In this document: positions 12,721 through 36,548 of the stretch, in pieces | How the letters are laid out: each line of letters opens with the position of its first letter | How positions within the stretch are numbered: the first letter of the stretch is position 1 | Source: Dermanyssus gallinae | Taxonomy: Eukaryota; Arthropoda; Arachnida; Mesostigmata; Dermanyssidae | Assembly: GCA_003439945.1 (NCBI GenBank) | Contig: QVRM01001778.1 | Location: 42,394 to 106,393, forward strand | Length of the DNA: 64,000 nucleotides | Reading direction: 5' to 3' | Notes under the pieces: generated by a model | Database searches by the model: none | What the model was told of the DNA's origin: nothing | Seen by the model: only the letters and a program-made list of their open reading frames with translations | Position numbers and translations under genes: made by a program

Positions 12721-15700
12721 ACCGGCTCCTTGTTTCTTACAAACCGGCTCGTTTCTTATAAACCGGCGGCTCGTTGTTTCTTACAAACCGGCGACTCTAG
12801 CTGCCTCTTAGAAACCGGCTCCTTGTTTCTTACAAACCGGCTCCTTGTTTCTTACAAACCGGCTCGTTGTTTCTTACAAACCGGCGGCTCGTTGTTTCTT
12901 ACAAACCGGCGGCTCGTTGTTCCTTACAAACCGGCGGCTCGTTGTTCCTTACAAACCGGCGGCTCGTTGTTTCTTACAAACCGGCGACTCTAGCTGCCTC
13001 TTAGAAACCGGTTTCTTGTTTCTTACAAACCGGCTCGTTGTTTCTTACAAACCGGCGGCTCGTTGTTTCTTACAAACCGGCGGCTCGTTGTTCCTTACAA
13101 ACCGGCGGCTCGTTGTTTCTGACAAACCGGCGGCTCGTTGTTCCTTACAAACCGGCGGCTCGTTGTTTCTTACAAACCGGCGGCTCGTTGTTTCTTACAA
13201 ACCGGAGGCTCGTTGTTCCTTACAAACCGGCGGCTCGTTGTTCCTTACAAACCGGCGGCTCGTTGTTCCTTACAAACCGGCGGCTCGTTGTTTCTTACAA
13301 ACCGGAGGCTCGTTGTTCCTTACAAACCGGCGGCTCGTTGCTTCTTACAAACCGGCGGCTCGTTGTTTCTGACAAACCGGCGGCTCGTTGTTCCTTACAA
13401 ACCGGCGGCTCGTTGTTCCTTACAAACCGGCGGCTCGTTGTTCCTTACAAACCGGCGGCTCGTTGTTTCTTACAAACAGGCGGCTCGTTGTTTCTTACAA
13501 ACCGGAGGCTCGTTGTATCTTACAAACCGGCTCGTGTCTTACAAACCGGCGGCTTGTTGTTTCTTACAAACCGGCGGCTCGTTGTTTTTTTACAAACCAG
13601 CGGCTCGTTGTTTCTTACAAACCGGCGGCTCGTTGTTCCTTACAAACCGGCGGCTCGTTGTTTCTTACAAACAGGCGGCTCGTTGTTTCTGACAAACCGG
13701 AGGCTCGTTGTTCCTTACAAACCGGCGGCTCGTTGTTCCTTACAAACCGGCGGCTCGTTGTTTCTGACAAACCGGCGGCTCGTTGTTCCTTACAAACCGG
13801 CGGCTCGTTGTTTCTTACAAACCGGCTTGTTGTATCTTACAAACCGGTTCGTTGTTTCTTACAAACCGGCGGCTCGTTGTTCCTTACAAACCGGCGGCTC
13901 GTTGTTTCTTACAAACCGGAGGCTCGTTGTTCCTTACAAACCGGCGGCTCGTTGCTTCTTACAAACCGGCGGCTCGTTGTTTCTGACAAACCGGCGGCTC
14001 GTTGTTTCTTACAAACCGGCGGCTCGTTGTTCCTTACAAACCGGCGGCTCGTTGTTCCTTACAAACCGGCGGCTCGTTGTTTCTTACAAACAGGCGGCTC
14101 GTTGTTTCTTACAAACCAGCGGCTCGTTGTTCCTTACAAACCAGCGGCTCGTTGTTTCATACAAACCGGCGGCTCGTTGTTTCTTACGAACCGGCGGCTC
14201 GTTGTTTCTTACAAACCGGCGGCTCGTTGTTTCTTACAAACCGGCGGCTCGTTGTTTCTTACAAACCGGCGGCTCGTTGTTTCTTACAAACCGGCAGCTT
14301 GTTGTTCCTTACAAACCGGCGACTCGTTGTTTCTTACAAACCGGTTCGTTGTTCCTTACAAACCGGCGGCTCGTTGTTTCTTACAAACCGGCGGCTCGTT
14401 GTTTCTTACAAACCGGTTCGTTGTTTCTTACAAACCGGCGGCTCGTTGTTTTTTACAAACCGGTTCGTTGTTTCTTACAAACCGGCGGCTCGTTGTTCCT
14501 TACAAACCGGCGGCTCCTTGTTTCTTACAAACCGGCGGCTCGTTGTTTCTTACAAACCGGCGGCTCGTTGTTTCTTACAAACCAGCGGCTCGTTGTTTCT
14601 TACAAACCGGCGGCTCGTTGTTTCTTACAAACCGGCGGCTCGTTGTTCCTTACAAACCGGCGGCTCGTTGTTTCTTACAAACCGGCGGCTCGTTGTTTCT
14701 TACAAACCGGCGGCTCGTTATTTCTTACAAACCGGCGGCTCGTTGTTTCTTACAAACCAGCGGCTCGTTGTTTCTTACAAACAGGCGGCTCGTTGTTTCT
14801 TACAAACCGGAGGCTCGTTGTATCTTACAAACCGGCTCGTGTCTTACAAACCGGCGGCTCGTTGTTTTTTACAAACCGGCGGCTCGTTGTTTTTACAAAC
14901 CGGCGGCTCGTTGTTTTTACAAACCGGCGGCTCGTTGTTTCTTACAAACCGGCGGCTCGTTGTTTCTTACAAACCGGCGGCTCGTTGTTTCTTACAAACC
15001 GGCGGCTCGTTGTTTCTTACAAACCGGCGGCTCGTTGTTTCTTACAAACCGGCGGCTCGTTGTTTCTTACAAACCGGCGGCTCGTTGTTTCTTACAAACC
15101 GGTTCGTTGTTTCTTACAAACCGGCGGCTCGTTGTTCCTTACAAACCGGCGGCTCCTTGTTTCTTACAAACCGGCGGCTCGTTGTTTCTTACAAACCGGT
15201 TCGTTGTTTCTTACAAACCGGCGGCTCGTTGTTCCTTACAAACCGGCGGCTCCTTGTTTCTTACAAACCGGCGGCTCGTTGTTCCTTACAAACCGGCGGC
15301 TCGTTGTTTCTTACAAACCAGCGGCTCGTTGTTTCTTACAAACCGGCGGCTCGTTGTTTCTTACAAACCGGCGGCTCGTTGTTTCTTACAAACCGGCTCG
15401 TTGTATCTTACAAACTGGCTCGTGTCTTACAAACCGGCGGCCCGTTGTTCCTTACAAACCGGCGGCTCGTTGTTCCTTACAAACCGGCGGCTCGTTGTTT
15501 CTTACAAACCGGCGGCTCGTTGTTTCTTACAAACCGGCGGCTCGTTATTTCTTACAAACCGGCGGCTCGTTGTTCCTTACAAACCGGCGGCTCGTTGTTT
15601 CTTACAAACCAGCGGCTCGTTGTTTCTTACAAACAGGCGGCTCGTTGTTTCTTACAAACCGGAGGCTCGTTGTATCTTACAAACCGGCTCGTGTCTTACA

Positions 15701-18700
15701 AACCGGCGGCTCGTTGTTTTTTACAAACCGGCGGCTCGTTGTTCCTTACAAACCGGCGGCTCGTTGTTCCTTACAAACCGGCGGCTCGTTGTTTCTTACA
15801 AACCGGCGGCTCGTTGTTTCTTACAAACCGGCGGCTCGTTATTTCTTACAAACCGGCGGCTCGTTGTTCCTTACAAACCGGCGGCTCGTTGTTTCTTACA
15901 AACCGGCGGCTCGTTGTTTCTTACAAACCGGCGGCTTGTTGTTTCTTACAAACCGGCGGCTCGTTGTTCCTTACAAACCGGCGGCTCGTTGTTTCTTAGA
16001 AACCGATGGCTCGTTGTATCTTACAAACCGGCTCGTTGTTTCTTACAAACCGGCGGCTCGTTGTTTCTTACAAACCGGCGGCTCGTTGTATCTTACAAAC
16101 CGGCTCGTGTCTTACAAACCGGCTCGTGTCTTACAAACCGGCTCGTGTCTTACAAACCGGCGGCTCGTTGTTCGTTACAAACCGGCGGCTCGTTGTTTCT
16201 TACAAACCGGCGGCTCGTTGTTCCTTACAAACCGGCGGCTCGTTGTTTCTGACAAACCGGCGGCTCGTTGTTCCTTACAAACCGGCGGCTCGTTGTTTCT
16301 TACAAACCGGCTCGAAGTATCTTACAAACCGGCTCGTTGTATCTTACAAACCGGCTCGTGTCTTACAAACCGGCGGCTCGTTGCTTCTTACAAACCGGCG
16401 GCTCGTTGTTCCTTACAAACCGGCGGCTCGTTGTTTCTTACAAACCGGCGGCTCGTTGTTTCTTACAAACCGGCGGCTCGTTGTTCCTTACAAACCGGCG
16501 GCTCGTTGTTTCTGACAAACCGTCGGCTCGTTGTTCCTTACAAACCGGCGGCTCGTTTTTCCTTACAAACCGGCGGCTCGTTGTTTCTTACAAACCAGCG
16601 GCTCGTTGTTTCTTACAAACAGGCGGCTCGTTGTTTCTTACAAACCGGAGGCTCGTTGTATCTTACAAACCGGCTCGTGTCTTACAAACCGGCGGCTCGT
16701 TGTTTCTTACAGACCGGCGGCTCGTTGTTTTTTACAAACCGGCGGCTCGTTGTTTCTTACAAACCGGCGGCTCGTTATTTCTTACAAACCGGCGGCTCGT
16801 TGTTTCTTACAAACCGGCGGCTCGTTGTTTCTTACAAACCGGCGGCTCGTTGTTCCTTACAAACCGGCGGCTCGTTGTTCCTTACAAACCGGCGGCTCGT
16901 TGATTCTTAGAAACCGGCGGCTCGTTGTTCTTTACAAACCGGCGGCTCGTTGTTCCTTACAAACCGGCGGCTCGTTGTTTCTTACAAACCGGCGTCTCGT
17001 TGTTTTTTACAAACCGGCGGCTCGTTGTTTCTTACAAACCGGCGGCTCGTTATTTCTTACAAACCGGCGGCTCGTTGTTCCTTACAAACCGGCGGCTCGT
17101 TGTTTCTTACAAACCGGCGGCTCGTTGTTTCTTACAAACCGGCGGCTCGTTGTTCCTTACAAACCGGCGGCTCGTTGATTCTTAGAAACCGGCGGCTCGT
17201 TGTTCCTTACAAACCGGCGGCTCGTTGTTTCTTACAAACCGGCGGCTCGTTGTTCCTTACAAACCGGCGGCTCGTTGTTCCTTACAAACCGGCGGCTCGT
17301 TGTTCCTTACAAACCGGCGGCTCGTTGTTTCTTACAAACCGGAGGCTCGTTGTTCCTTACAAACCGGCGGCTCGTTATTTCTGACAAACCGGCGGCTCGT
17401 TGTTTCTTACAAACCGGCGGCTCGTTGTTTCTTACAAACCGGCGGCTCGTTGTTCCTTACAAACCGGCGGCTCGTTGTTCCTTACAAACCGGCGGCTCGT
17501 TGATTCTTAGAAACCGGCGGCTCGTTGATTCTTAGAAACCGGCGGCTCGTTGTTCCTTACAAACCGGCGGCTCGTTGTTTCTTACAAACCGGCGGCTCGT
17601 TGTTCCTTACAAACCGGCGGCTCGTTGTTCCTTACAAACCGGCTCGTTGCTTCTTACAAACTGGCTCGTTTCTGACAAACCGGCGGCTCGTTGTTCCTTA
17701 CAAACCGGCGGCTCGTTGTTTCTTACAAACCGGCGGCTCGTTGTTTCTTACAAACCGGTTCGTTGTTTCTTACAAACCGGCGGCTCGTTGTTTCTTACAA
17801 ACCGGTTCGTTGTTTCTTACAAACCGGCGGCACGTTGTTCCTTACAAACCGGCGGCTCGTTGTTTCTTACAAACCGGCGGCTCGTTGTTCCTTACAAACC
17901 GGCGGCTCGTTGTTTCTTACAAACCGGCAGCTCGTTGTTTCTTACAAACCGGCGGCTCGTTGTTCCTTACAAACCGGCGGATCGTTGTTCCTTACAAACC
18001 GGCGGCACGTTGTTTCTTACAAACCAGTGGCTCGTTGTTCCTTACAAACCGGCGGCTCGTTGTTCCTTACAAACCGGCGGCTCGTTGTTTCTTACAAACC
18101 GGCTCGTTGTATCTTACAAACCGGCTCGTTGTATCTTACAAACCGGCTCGTGTCTTACAAACCGGCGGCTCGTTGTTTCTTACAAACCGGCGGCTCGTTG
18201 TTTCTTACAAACCGGCGGCCCGTTGTTTCTTACAAACCGGCTCGTTTCCTACAAACCGGCGGCTCGTTTTTTCTTACAAACCGGCTCGCTGTTGTTTACA
18301 AACCGGCGGCTCGTTGTTCCTTACAAACCGGCGGCTCGTTGTTTCTTACAAACCGGCGGCTCGTTGTTTCTGACAAACCGGCGGCTCGTTGTTTCTTACA
18401 AACCGGCTCGTTGTTTCTTACAAACCGGCTCGTTGTTTCTTACAAACCGGCTCGTTTCTTACAAACCGGCGGCTCGTTGTTTCTTACGAACCGGTTCGTT
18501 ATTTCTTACAAACCGGCGGCTCGTTGTTCCTTACAAACCGGCGGCTCGTTGTTTCTTACAAACCGGCAGCTCGTTGTTTCTTACAAACCGGCGGCTCGTT
18601 GTTCCTTACAAACCGGCGGCTCGTTGTTCCTTACAAACCGGCGGCTCGTTGTTTCTTACAAACCGGCTCGTTGTATCTTACAAACCGGCGGCTCGTTGTT

Positions 18701-19300
18701 CCTTACAAACCGGCGGCTCGTTGTTTCTGACAAACCGGCGGCTCGTTGTTCCTTACAAACCGGCGGCTCGTTGTTTCTTACAAACCGGCTCGTTGTTTCT
18801 TACAAACCGGCTCGTTGTATCTTACAAACCGGCTCGTGTCTTACAAACCGGCGGCTCGTTGTTTCTTACAAACCGGCGGCCCGTTGTTTCTTACAAACCG
18901 GCTCGTTGTTTCTTACAAACCGGCTCGTTTCCTACAAACCGGCGGCTCGTTGTTTCTTACAAACCGGCGGCTCGTTGTTCCTTACAAACCGGCGGCTCGT
19001 TGTTTCTTACAAACCGGCGGCTCGTTGTTTCTTACAAACCGGCGGCTCGTTGTTTCTTACAAACCTGCTCGTTGTTTCTTACAAACCGGCTCGTTGTTTC
19101 TTACAAACCGGCTCGTTGTTTCTTACAAACCGGCGGCTCGTTGTTTCTTACAAACCGGCGGCTCGATGTTCCTTACAAACCGGCGGCTCGTTGTTCCTTT
19201 CAAACCGGCGGCTCGTTGTTTCTTACAAACCAGTGGCTCGTTGTTTCTTACAAACCGGCGGCTCGTTGTTTCTTACAAACCGGCTCGTTTCTTACAAACC
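12721..19300 (+). repeat. 25-bp satellite array (about 6.6 kb)
   Basis: Near-perfect head-to-tail 25-bp units begin ACCGGCGGCTCGTTGTTTC and end TTACAA. Shortened 22-bp and 19-bp units (ACCGGCTCGTTG..., ACCGGCTCGTTTC...) are interspersed. Common single-base variants are TTCCTTAC, TTCTGAC and TATCTTAC. The unit contains no stop codon in any forward frame, so frames stay open for kilobases (for example 13,038-16,910) and read as a 25-residue repeat containing FLTNRRLVVSYKP. This follows from unit length and composition and is not evidence of a gene. Confidence 0.92.
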
Positions 19301-19702
19301 GGCCGGTTTAAAAGAAACCGGCCAGTGTGTAAGAAACGAGCCGGTTGGTAAAAAACGAGCCGGTTTGTAAGAAACGACCCGGTTTGTAATCAACCAGCCG
19401 GTTTGTAAAAAACGAGCCGGTTTGTAAGAAATGAGCCGATTTGTAAGAAACGAGCCAGTTTGTAAGACACCGGACGGTTTGTAAGAAACAAGCCGGTTTT
19501 TAGGAAATGAGCCGGTTTTTAAGAAACCGGCCGGTTTGAAAGAAACGAGCCGGTTTGTAAGAAACGAGCCGGTTTGTAAGAAACGAGCCGGTTTGTAAGT
19601 TACCGGTCGGTTTGTAAGAAATGAGACGGTTTGTAAGAAACGAGCCGGTTTGTAAGAAACGAGACAGTTTGTAAAAAACTGGCCGGTTTAAAAGAAACCG
19701 GC
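19301..19702 (-). repeat. Inverted block of satellite units with matching junctions
   Basis: From 19,323 to 19,680 the units run in the opposite orientation (CGGTTTGTAAGAAACGAGC). Both junctions carry the same 22-base, nearly self-complementary sequence starting GGCCGGTTTAAAAGAAAC (19,301-19,322 and 19,681-19,702). Units in this block are more diverged than in the main array. Confidence 0.85.
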
Positions 19703-19826
19703 TTGTTTCTTAGAAACCGGCTCGCTCTTAAAACCGACTCGGCCTTAGAACCGGCTCGTTCTTAGAACCGGCTCACTCTTAAAACCGGCTCGCTCTTAGA
19801 GCCGCCTCGCTCTTAGAACCGGCTGT
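19703..19826 (+). repeat. Right edge of the satellite array
   Basis: Degenerate 17-bp units (ACCGGCTCGCTCTTAAA and similar) resume the forward orientation and fade out by about 19,826, ending the 12.4 kb array. Confidence 0.85.
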
Positions 19827-21676
19827 TATCAAAACCACCCACATAATGATGTTATTGCTCTTTGTTATTACTGAACTTTGTTTGTGAATAGGCGTGTCAT
19901 TACCAATAGTTTGTGCATGACGAACCCGCAATCGTTCAGTGTTACGACTGGATCTACCGTTCGCTCTGACATGCTGGTAGTTTTGCGCTCGTTGGTATGT
20001 ATATTCTGGCATTGCCACTCTCAAAACGCAGACCAGGGATGCCCGAAACAATAATGATTTAATTGCGGAATTAGATTACTCAATTACGGCATCGTGACAT
20101 AAATTATGCTCAAAGCTGAAATCGACCCACATATATCTGAATCAGAAAAATTCACATTTCTCTGGAGACACAAACTAGCCGTGTCGATTTATATTTAGGT
20201 TTGTAGCCAGAATAGAGCTCGCTGTAGATTAAGTGACAACTAAACTTTGTTATGTCTATCTATATACACACGCGCACAAAATAACAGAAACGTGATTGCG
20301 CTATGCCAATGCTGGTTTGGCCAAACAAGAGATACTATATATAGTCCAGAGCCACAACACTTGAACTGCCAATATTTAGTTAAATAAGGATAGACAAAAA
20401 CACAGACACAGACAATGACTGTGAAAACATGAGAAATTATGGTAATTTTAAGCTCAACGAGAAATTACGGAATTTAAATTAATTGGCCGTCCGGAGAAGA
20501 CGGTCCAATTTAAAAATTGATAGGAATACTAGTATAGGAAATCTCCATTGGCATCATTAGGCATAATCGCTATTTCTTTGTCTATTTGCTCTGCCTGCGA
20601 AAAACTGCCTAAGAATGAGCAGGTGCACATTTGACGTAGCAAAAAAAGCCTCGGTCTCGTAATACTGTGTCCGTCCTTGTGACTTGCAGTGTAGAGAATC
20701 TCTCCCTTTCTCTCTCGTCCCTACGATTGTCACGAGTCGCATTAAGCGGTCATATGTTTTCACTGACCTAACACCTATCGGCAGAAATCTGTTTGGTTGC
20801 CGCTTTTGCTGCAAGTTTAATGAAAAAAACCGGCCTCTGTCGGTTGTTTATTTGGTCTTTATTGCAAGAAGTGGTTGTAATTGCTGAACAAACCAGCGCC
20901 CGCTTGATTGACCGCCCATAAGATTATTCAGAAGAAAACACCCTTGCCCGAATGGCAAATAGATTGGTTGAACATACAAACCGAAGTTCAGCTTGTCGTT
21001 ATCAAGCACGTTGCACTGTGAGCTTTGCAGAGCTTCCTCTACACTACCTATACAGATCGCAGAGTTTTCTCTACACTACCTAATACCTATACGGTATGAT
21101 AACCGTGGCGATTCCAGAAGAACCTCTGTGAAATGACGAATCAGATAGTAATAGAGAAGAACCAAACGCGCACAAACCAAGCTCGTTTTCCGGTAGAAAA
21201 AAATAGGCCGCGTCTATATTAATTTACCCTGTGCAGACATGTGTGCATTTTAAAGGCTACATAGAACAGTTAAATAGAACGTGCAAAATATGATAATGAA
21301 GATCGGACAATGGCGTCACTTCTGCCAAATCAAATTGTGCCACGTAAACCAATTTTAGTTGTTGCGGGCTTTGCTAATCCACTCGCCCTAGGCAACAGGT
21401 CGTGTTACAATAGTGTGCCAGTATTGTACTTGTGTAATTCAGCTGAAGAGGTGCATTGATTAAAAGTTGCCCCAACTGTTTTGTATCGGTAGCAGCAAGT
21501 AGGCTTGATGTTTAGGCAGCTCAAGTTTAAATCAATCAAAACCAAGCTTGATAGACTTTATTGTACTTGTATTCAGCATGTTATCCTGCCCATGTTTGCG
21601 CTCTGCCCACCTAGAAGCGAGGCGGCTTAATCGGTTCAACCTTGACGAGCTGCATGCGCGGATCCGGTATGCCGTA

Positions 21677-21732
21677 AAACAGGTTTTCGTTGGATACCAG
21701 ACACATGTCTGGTATTCAACGAAAACCTGTTT
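21677..21732. repeat. Near-perfect 56-bp palindrome
   Basis: Arms of 28 bp start AAACAGGTTTTCGTTGGATA and match the reverse complement of the right half at 26 of 28 positions; one mismatch would be a G-U pair in RNA. There is essentially no loop, so it suits a cruciform or foldback more than a microRNA precursor. Confidence 0.85.
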
Positions 21733-22121
21733 CAAATAAAAGTAAACGACACCAACCATGGCCGACTGAGCAACTGCGTCCAAGGTAGTACAGCAAAGAT
21801 CAGCTATTGTGCTCGTCCTTTGCGCCGGACAGACTCCTAACGAAATTATCACTTATTATTTCCTCGATTTCCGATAACGACAGCTTATATTTTGGCGGCT
21901 AAATGAGTGGCTGCAGAAACTTAGTGGCTGCCTTCTTGCACATCCTAGTGGAAGATTATCGACACAAAGTGCACTGTGTGAGTATTTCAGAGCTATGTGA
22001 GGCAGTTCAAACGGGCATTTCGGACGTTCCTCGTACGTCGATGCGTGCTTTGAGATCTAACTTTGATGTGTCATCAACGGCGCACCATCCGTCGAATTGC
22101 TTACGAGAACCTCAAGTAAAG

Positions 22122-22305
22122 TTAACTCGGGCTGGCTCTCAGCCAAAATGTAATGTCTATGTAACCGCTCTCGCATTGCTTCATAAGACTGACCCTAATA
22201 AAAACAAATGTACAAGGGTGGCGAGATTTAAACTCGTGCACCCACGTGTATCCTCCGGTCGCAAGACGCACGCGAATGCACCACGCGATCAGCCAGTCGA
22301 GGACT
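22122..22305 (-). mobile_element. tRNA-derived SINE, family 2, copy a (diverged)
   Basis: On the minus strand a tRNA-like head (GGTCCGTGGG-like region, degenerate B box GAGTTTAAATCTCG, near 22,218-22,235) is followed by a body ending in AGAGCCAGCC. The same body, including GCATTGCTTCATAAGAC on the plus strand, occurs at 24,955-25,142, 29,240-29,313 and 37,315-37,480. Confidence 0.6.
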
Positions 22306-23074
22306 TCAGGTACCCGTCTTATAGCACAGTAGTGAGACAGGTTGTCTCTGTGGTCGATAATTCGCTGTAATGTAGATAGATAACAGATTGCATTAACTCA
22401 TTGGCTTAATACGATATTCATAAGACAAAATGGCATGGAGGACCCACTCGATCACACTGTTCTTCCTGGCACCAGAGACAGCTAAGATCTCGAACGGCCG
22501 ACTTATACAGCCCCACTCTCCCCATTGGGTGGTGCTCTGTGTACCTATTACGCAATCCTTTCCTGGCTTTCGGTGCTGCTCGATATCGACGGCGTGGACC
22601 TATTTCTTGTGGCCAAATAGATCAGGGATGTGTACATAACACATTCGAAAAAAAGGCCGCGAGGGTTTTTGTTGTTAAAACGGCATACATAAATCTGCAA
22701 CATTTTCGAACATAGCCGAAGAAGTTCCAAGGAAAGCCAAAGAAAGGGTAGAAACCATGATACTCCTATCAGATGACTAGCTTTCGTGATGTCTACATGT
22801 GTGGAGCGCATTTTCCAGCAATTCATCTTATGAAAAACAGGTGTGATGTGGCCAACGTTTTCTAGATATAAACTAGCTCAACGACTTAGCGGACTATTAC
22901 CATATTTGTGGCATCAAATTTCATATTCTCTCAGCTTTGTTTTGCTTTCATATTTCTCACAAAGTGGCTACCTTTATGTGTGTAAAAGACAGTCTGTGTG
23001 AGCAAAAGTTAGGAAGTTAGCACCAAGTCGTTGTTAGTGCTTGGGAACTTACCAAACGTGCGATACTGACTCTC

Positions 23075-34354
<11,280 letters not shown>

Positions 34355-34580
34355 CGTCGTCGACGTTGCTCTCAGTGCAGAGCAGCGTCATCGGACAACG
34401 AAAGCGCGTCTCGGAGACTTTGCTGTGCCTTCAGCGTTGCCCAGGTCTTGAGCTAGTAGTCCACAGTACAGAGGCTGTAAGCTGAGAAATGTTTTGGTAA
34501 GTGCTCATTAATAAAGCTACGTTGTTCATTTGTAAAGCAAGTATTAGGCACACCTGTGCTTTATTACGTGGCCAACAGCC

Positions 34581-34690
34581 GTATATATGTTATGTGTTAT
34601 AAATAAAACGCACTTAAAAAATGATATATATATATATATACATATATGATTTTTTAAGTGCGTTTTATTGATAACATATACAATGACTAT
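34581..34690. repeat. Hairpin with roughly 45-bp arms around (TA)n
   Basis: AATAAAACGCACTTAAAAAA (left) and its reverse complement (right, near 34,655-34,672) form the core. Pairing extends outward through TATGTTAT/ATAACATA. The loop is (TA)n with a CAT interruption. It may be a small MITE. Confidence 0.8.
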
Positions 34691-34743
34691 GACGGCATCG
34701 TTCCGTAACCTTAATGCTCTTACGGTTTATATTTATACGGTTT

Positions 34744-34746
<3 letters not shown>

Positions 34747-34781
<35 letters not shown>
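34747..34781. repeat. (TA)n tract
   Basis: About 17 TA units immediately left of the GC-rich block. Confidence 0.9.
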
Positions 34782-34782
<1 letters not shown>

Positions 34783-34789
34783 CAAAAGA

Positions 34790-35285
34790 GAGAGATACTT
34801 AAACTCCCGCCGCCCGCGATTTAACGCGCGGACATAACGCGGGAGTGCCCGCCAGCCCGAATAGACAGGCCTGCGGACCCCCCCAGCTTTCCCCCTATCG
34901 AGGTTCCGAATGAACGTACCACACTATTCTGCCCTACCGGTTAGACGCGATCACCTCGCGATTCCGCGTCACAGCCCCGAATATACAATACTCCCCTTAC
35001 GGGGCGCTCGACCACTCCAAGGCAGGTGGGCCCCATCGCTGCGAAAGGCAGCTGCGGAGCCAGATGGTCCTCCCGACAGGCGGTCTGCGTTCATGTGGTG
35101 ACCTCGCCCTCATTTTGGCTATTAAGCCAAGGCAGCAGGCGTCCCACACGGTACTCCCAGGTGGCTAGAGAGGCCCGGGGCATTAACCGTGTAGCCCGGG
35201 TTTCATGTGCAGCACATTTCCCTCGTAAGGTAGTAGCCTTAACAGCCCTCGAATGGGCCACGACAGAATGACAATAAGAATTCGT
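34790..35285. other. GC-rich block of unknown origin
   Basis: About 500 bp that is far more GC-rich than its surroundings (CCGCCGCCCGCG, GGACCCCCCCAGC, GAGGCCCGGGGC). It is sharply bounded by (TA)n on the left and AT-rich sequence on the right. Open frames exist on both strands (plus 35,026-35,271; minus 35,291-35,091) but resemble nothing I know. The sharp edges suggest an inserted element, perhaps the 3' end of a retroelement. Confidence 0.4.
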
Positions 35286-36470
35286 TGCCATCCACTATAT
35301 GCTATATATATACGCGTAAATATGTGTATATAACTCTCGTAATTAAAATCGAGATTATGATCCCGGCGCGACATATAACCTTTTATTGCAATCTTTCTGA
35401 AGAGGAGCAAACTTGAGTACATGTAATATACTATATATATATATATATATGTTTTTTTTTTTTAATTCTTATTATGGCTTGTATAATCAGTATATATACA
35501 TATATCCCTGTACTGACCCCCGATGATTGGTCGATACAATGCTGCATTTCAGTTATGCAACAGTTTTTCAGCCATTGCCTTGGCCAGTTATTGAAGGTTA
35601 ACTGTTACGAAGCTGCTCACATTTTGCATGTCAAATGCATGGAAACGCCATGTATTGCAAAGTCGGGTATAAAGAACTGACTTTTGTTCGAATAAAAATA
35701 TGCGTAGTCATTTTGTGGATGTCCTGGACTAATGCATTGATTCCCATTCCGGTAGATGATGATTCCAATTTCAAGAGATAAACTACATTATCATTTACCA
35801 TCGATAAAAACCCTAGCCTTTACGGCGGCACAAAGTACTCATACTTACCAAAGGAGCAAAACGAATATTTGTTTTTATTTGTTGCTACGCAGAGGCACTT
35901 CTAATAACGTTGCACCTAAGACCGCATTTTTAAAGCAGACTTGGTACATGCGCTATCTGTTCCAAGACCCATCTCTCTACTCTAAATGCACTTTAACGTA
36001 CAGAAAAGAACCACCCGCTACTGCATGGACTATGTGAAGATAGAATGAGAACATTTGTATCGAAATTATAGTGCAATCTTCAACCTATCGAAACGATGCA
36101 AGAACCAATTATCTTGAAGTATCAGTATTTCTTGGAATAGCGGAAGGAGACGATCCTTTCTCGCATGGAGTTAAAGAGACAAAACTTCTCACACACCCAT
36201 GGTACAGATATCCGTTGCACACTGTAGGTTTTCTTCAGAACTTTGTTATTTGTTCTCACACACGAGTTTCTGTTTATTCCTTTTTTGCGTTATCACTCAT
36301 GCATCAACACGCCGCACACAACGGCTCTATGAACAGCACAAACAACATGAGTTACGTTAGGCCGATGCTTTATCATTATGGTGTGATATAGCGTTCAGGG
36401 CGCTGACGGCAGGGTAACGCTAGTGAAAGAGAGAGTTTTATAAACACTTTTACACACACATATATATATA

Positions 36471-36548
<78 letters not shown>

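Larger units (their letters stand above)
19827..23074. other. No gene seen; one SINE copy and one strong palindrome
   Basis: Apart from the palindrome at 21,677-21,732 and the SINE at 22,122-22,305, I see no supported feature. Open frames are short and match no family. The longest, 21,903-22,370 plus, runs antisense through the SINE. Confidence 0.6.

Noticed and set aside
13038..16910. 1,290-codon open frame, and sister frames at 13,388-16,252, 14,002-15,999 and 17,575-19,311
   Set aside because: They are translations of the 25-bp satellite, which has no stops in any forward phase. There is no start context, no non-repeat flank and no splice evidence.
12721..19300. CRISPR-like regular direct repeats
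   Set aside because: Units are directly adjacent with no unique spacers, and the DNA is eukaryotic; this is a satellite.
21903..22370. 155-codon plus-strand frame
   Set aside because: Runs antisense through a SINE copy and matches no family.
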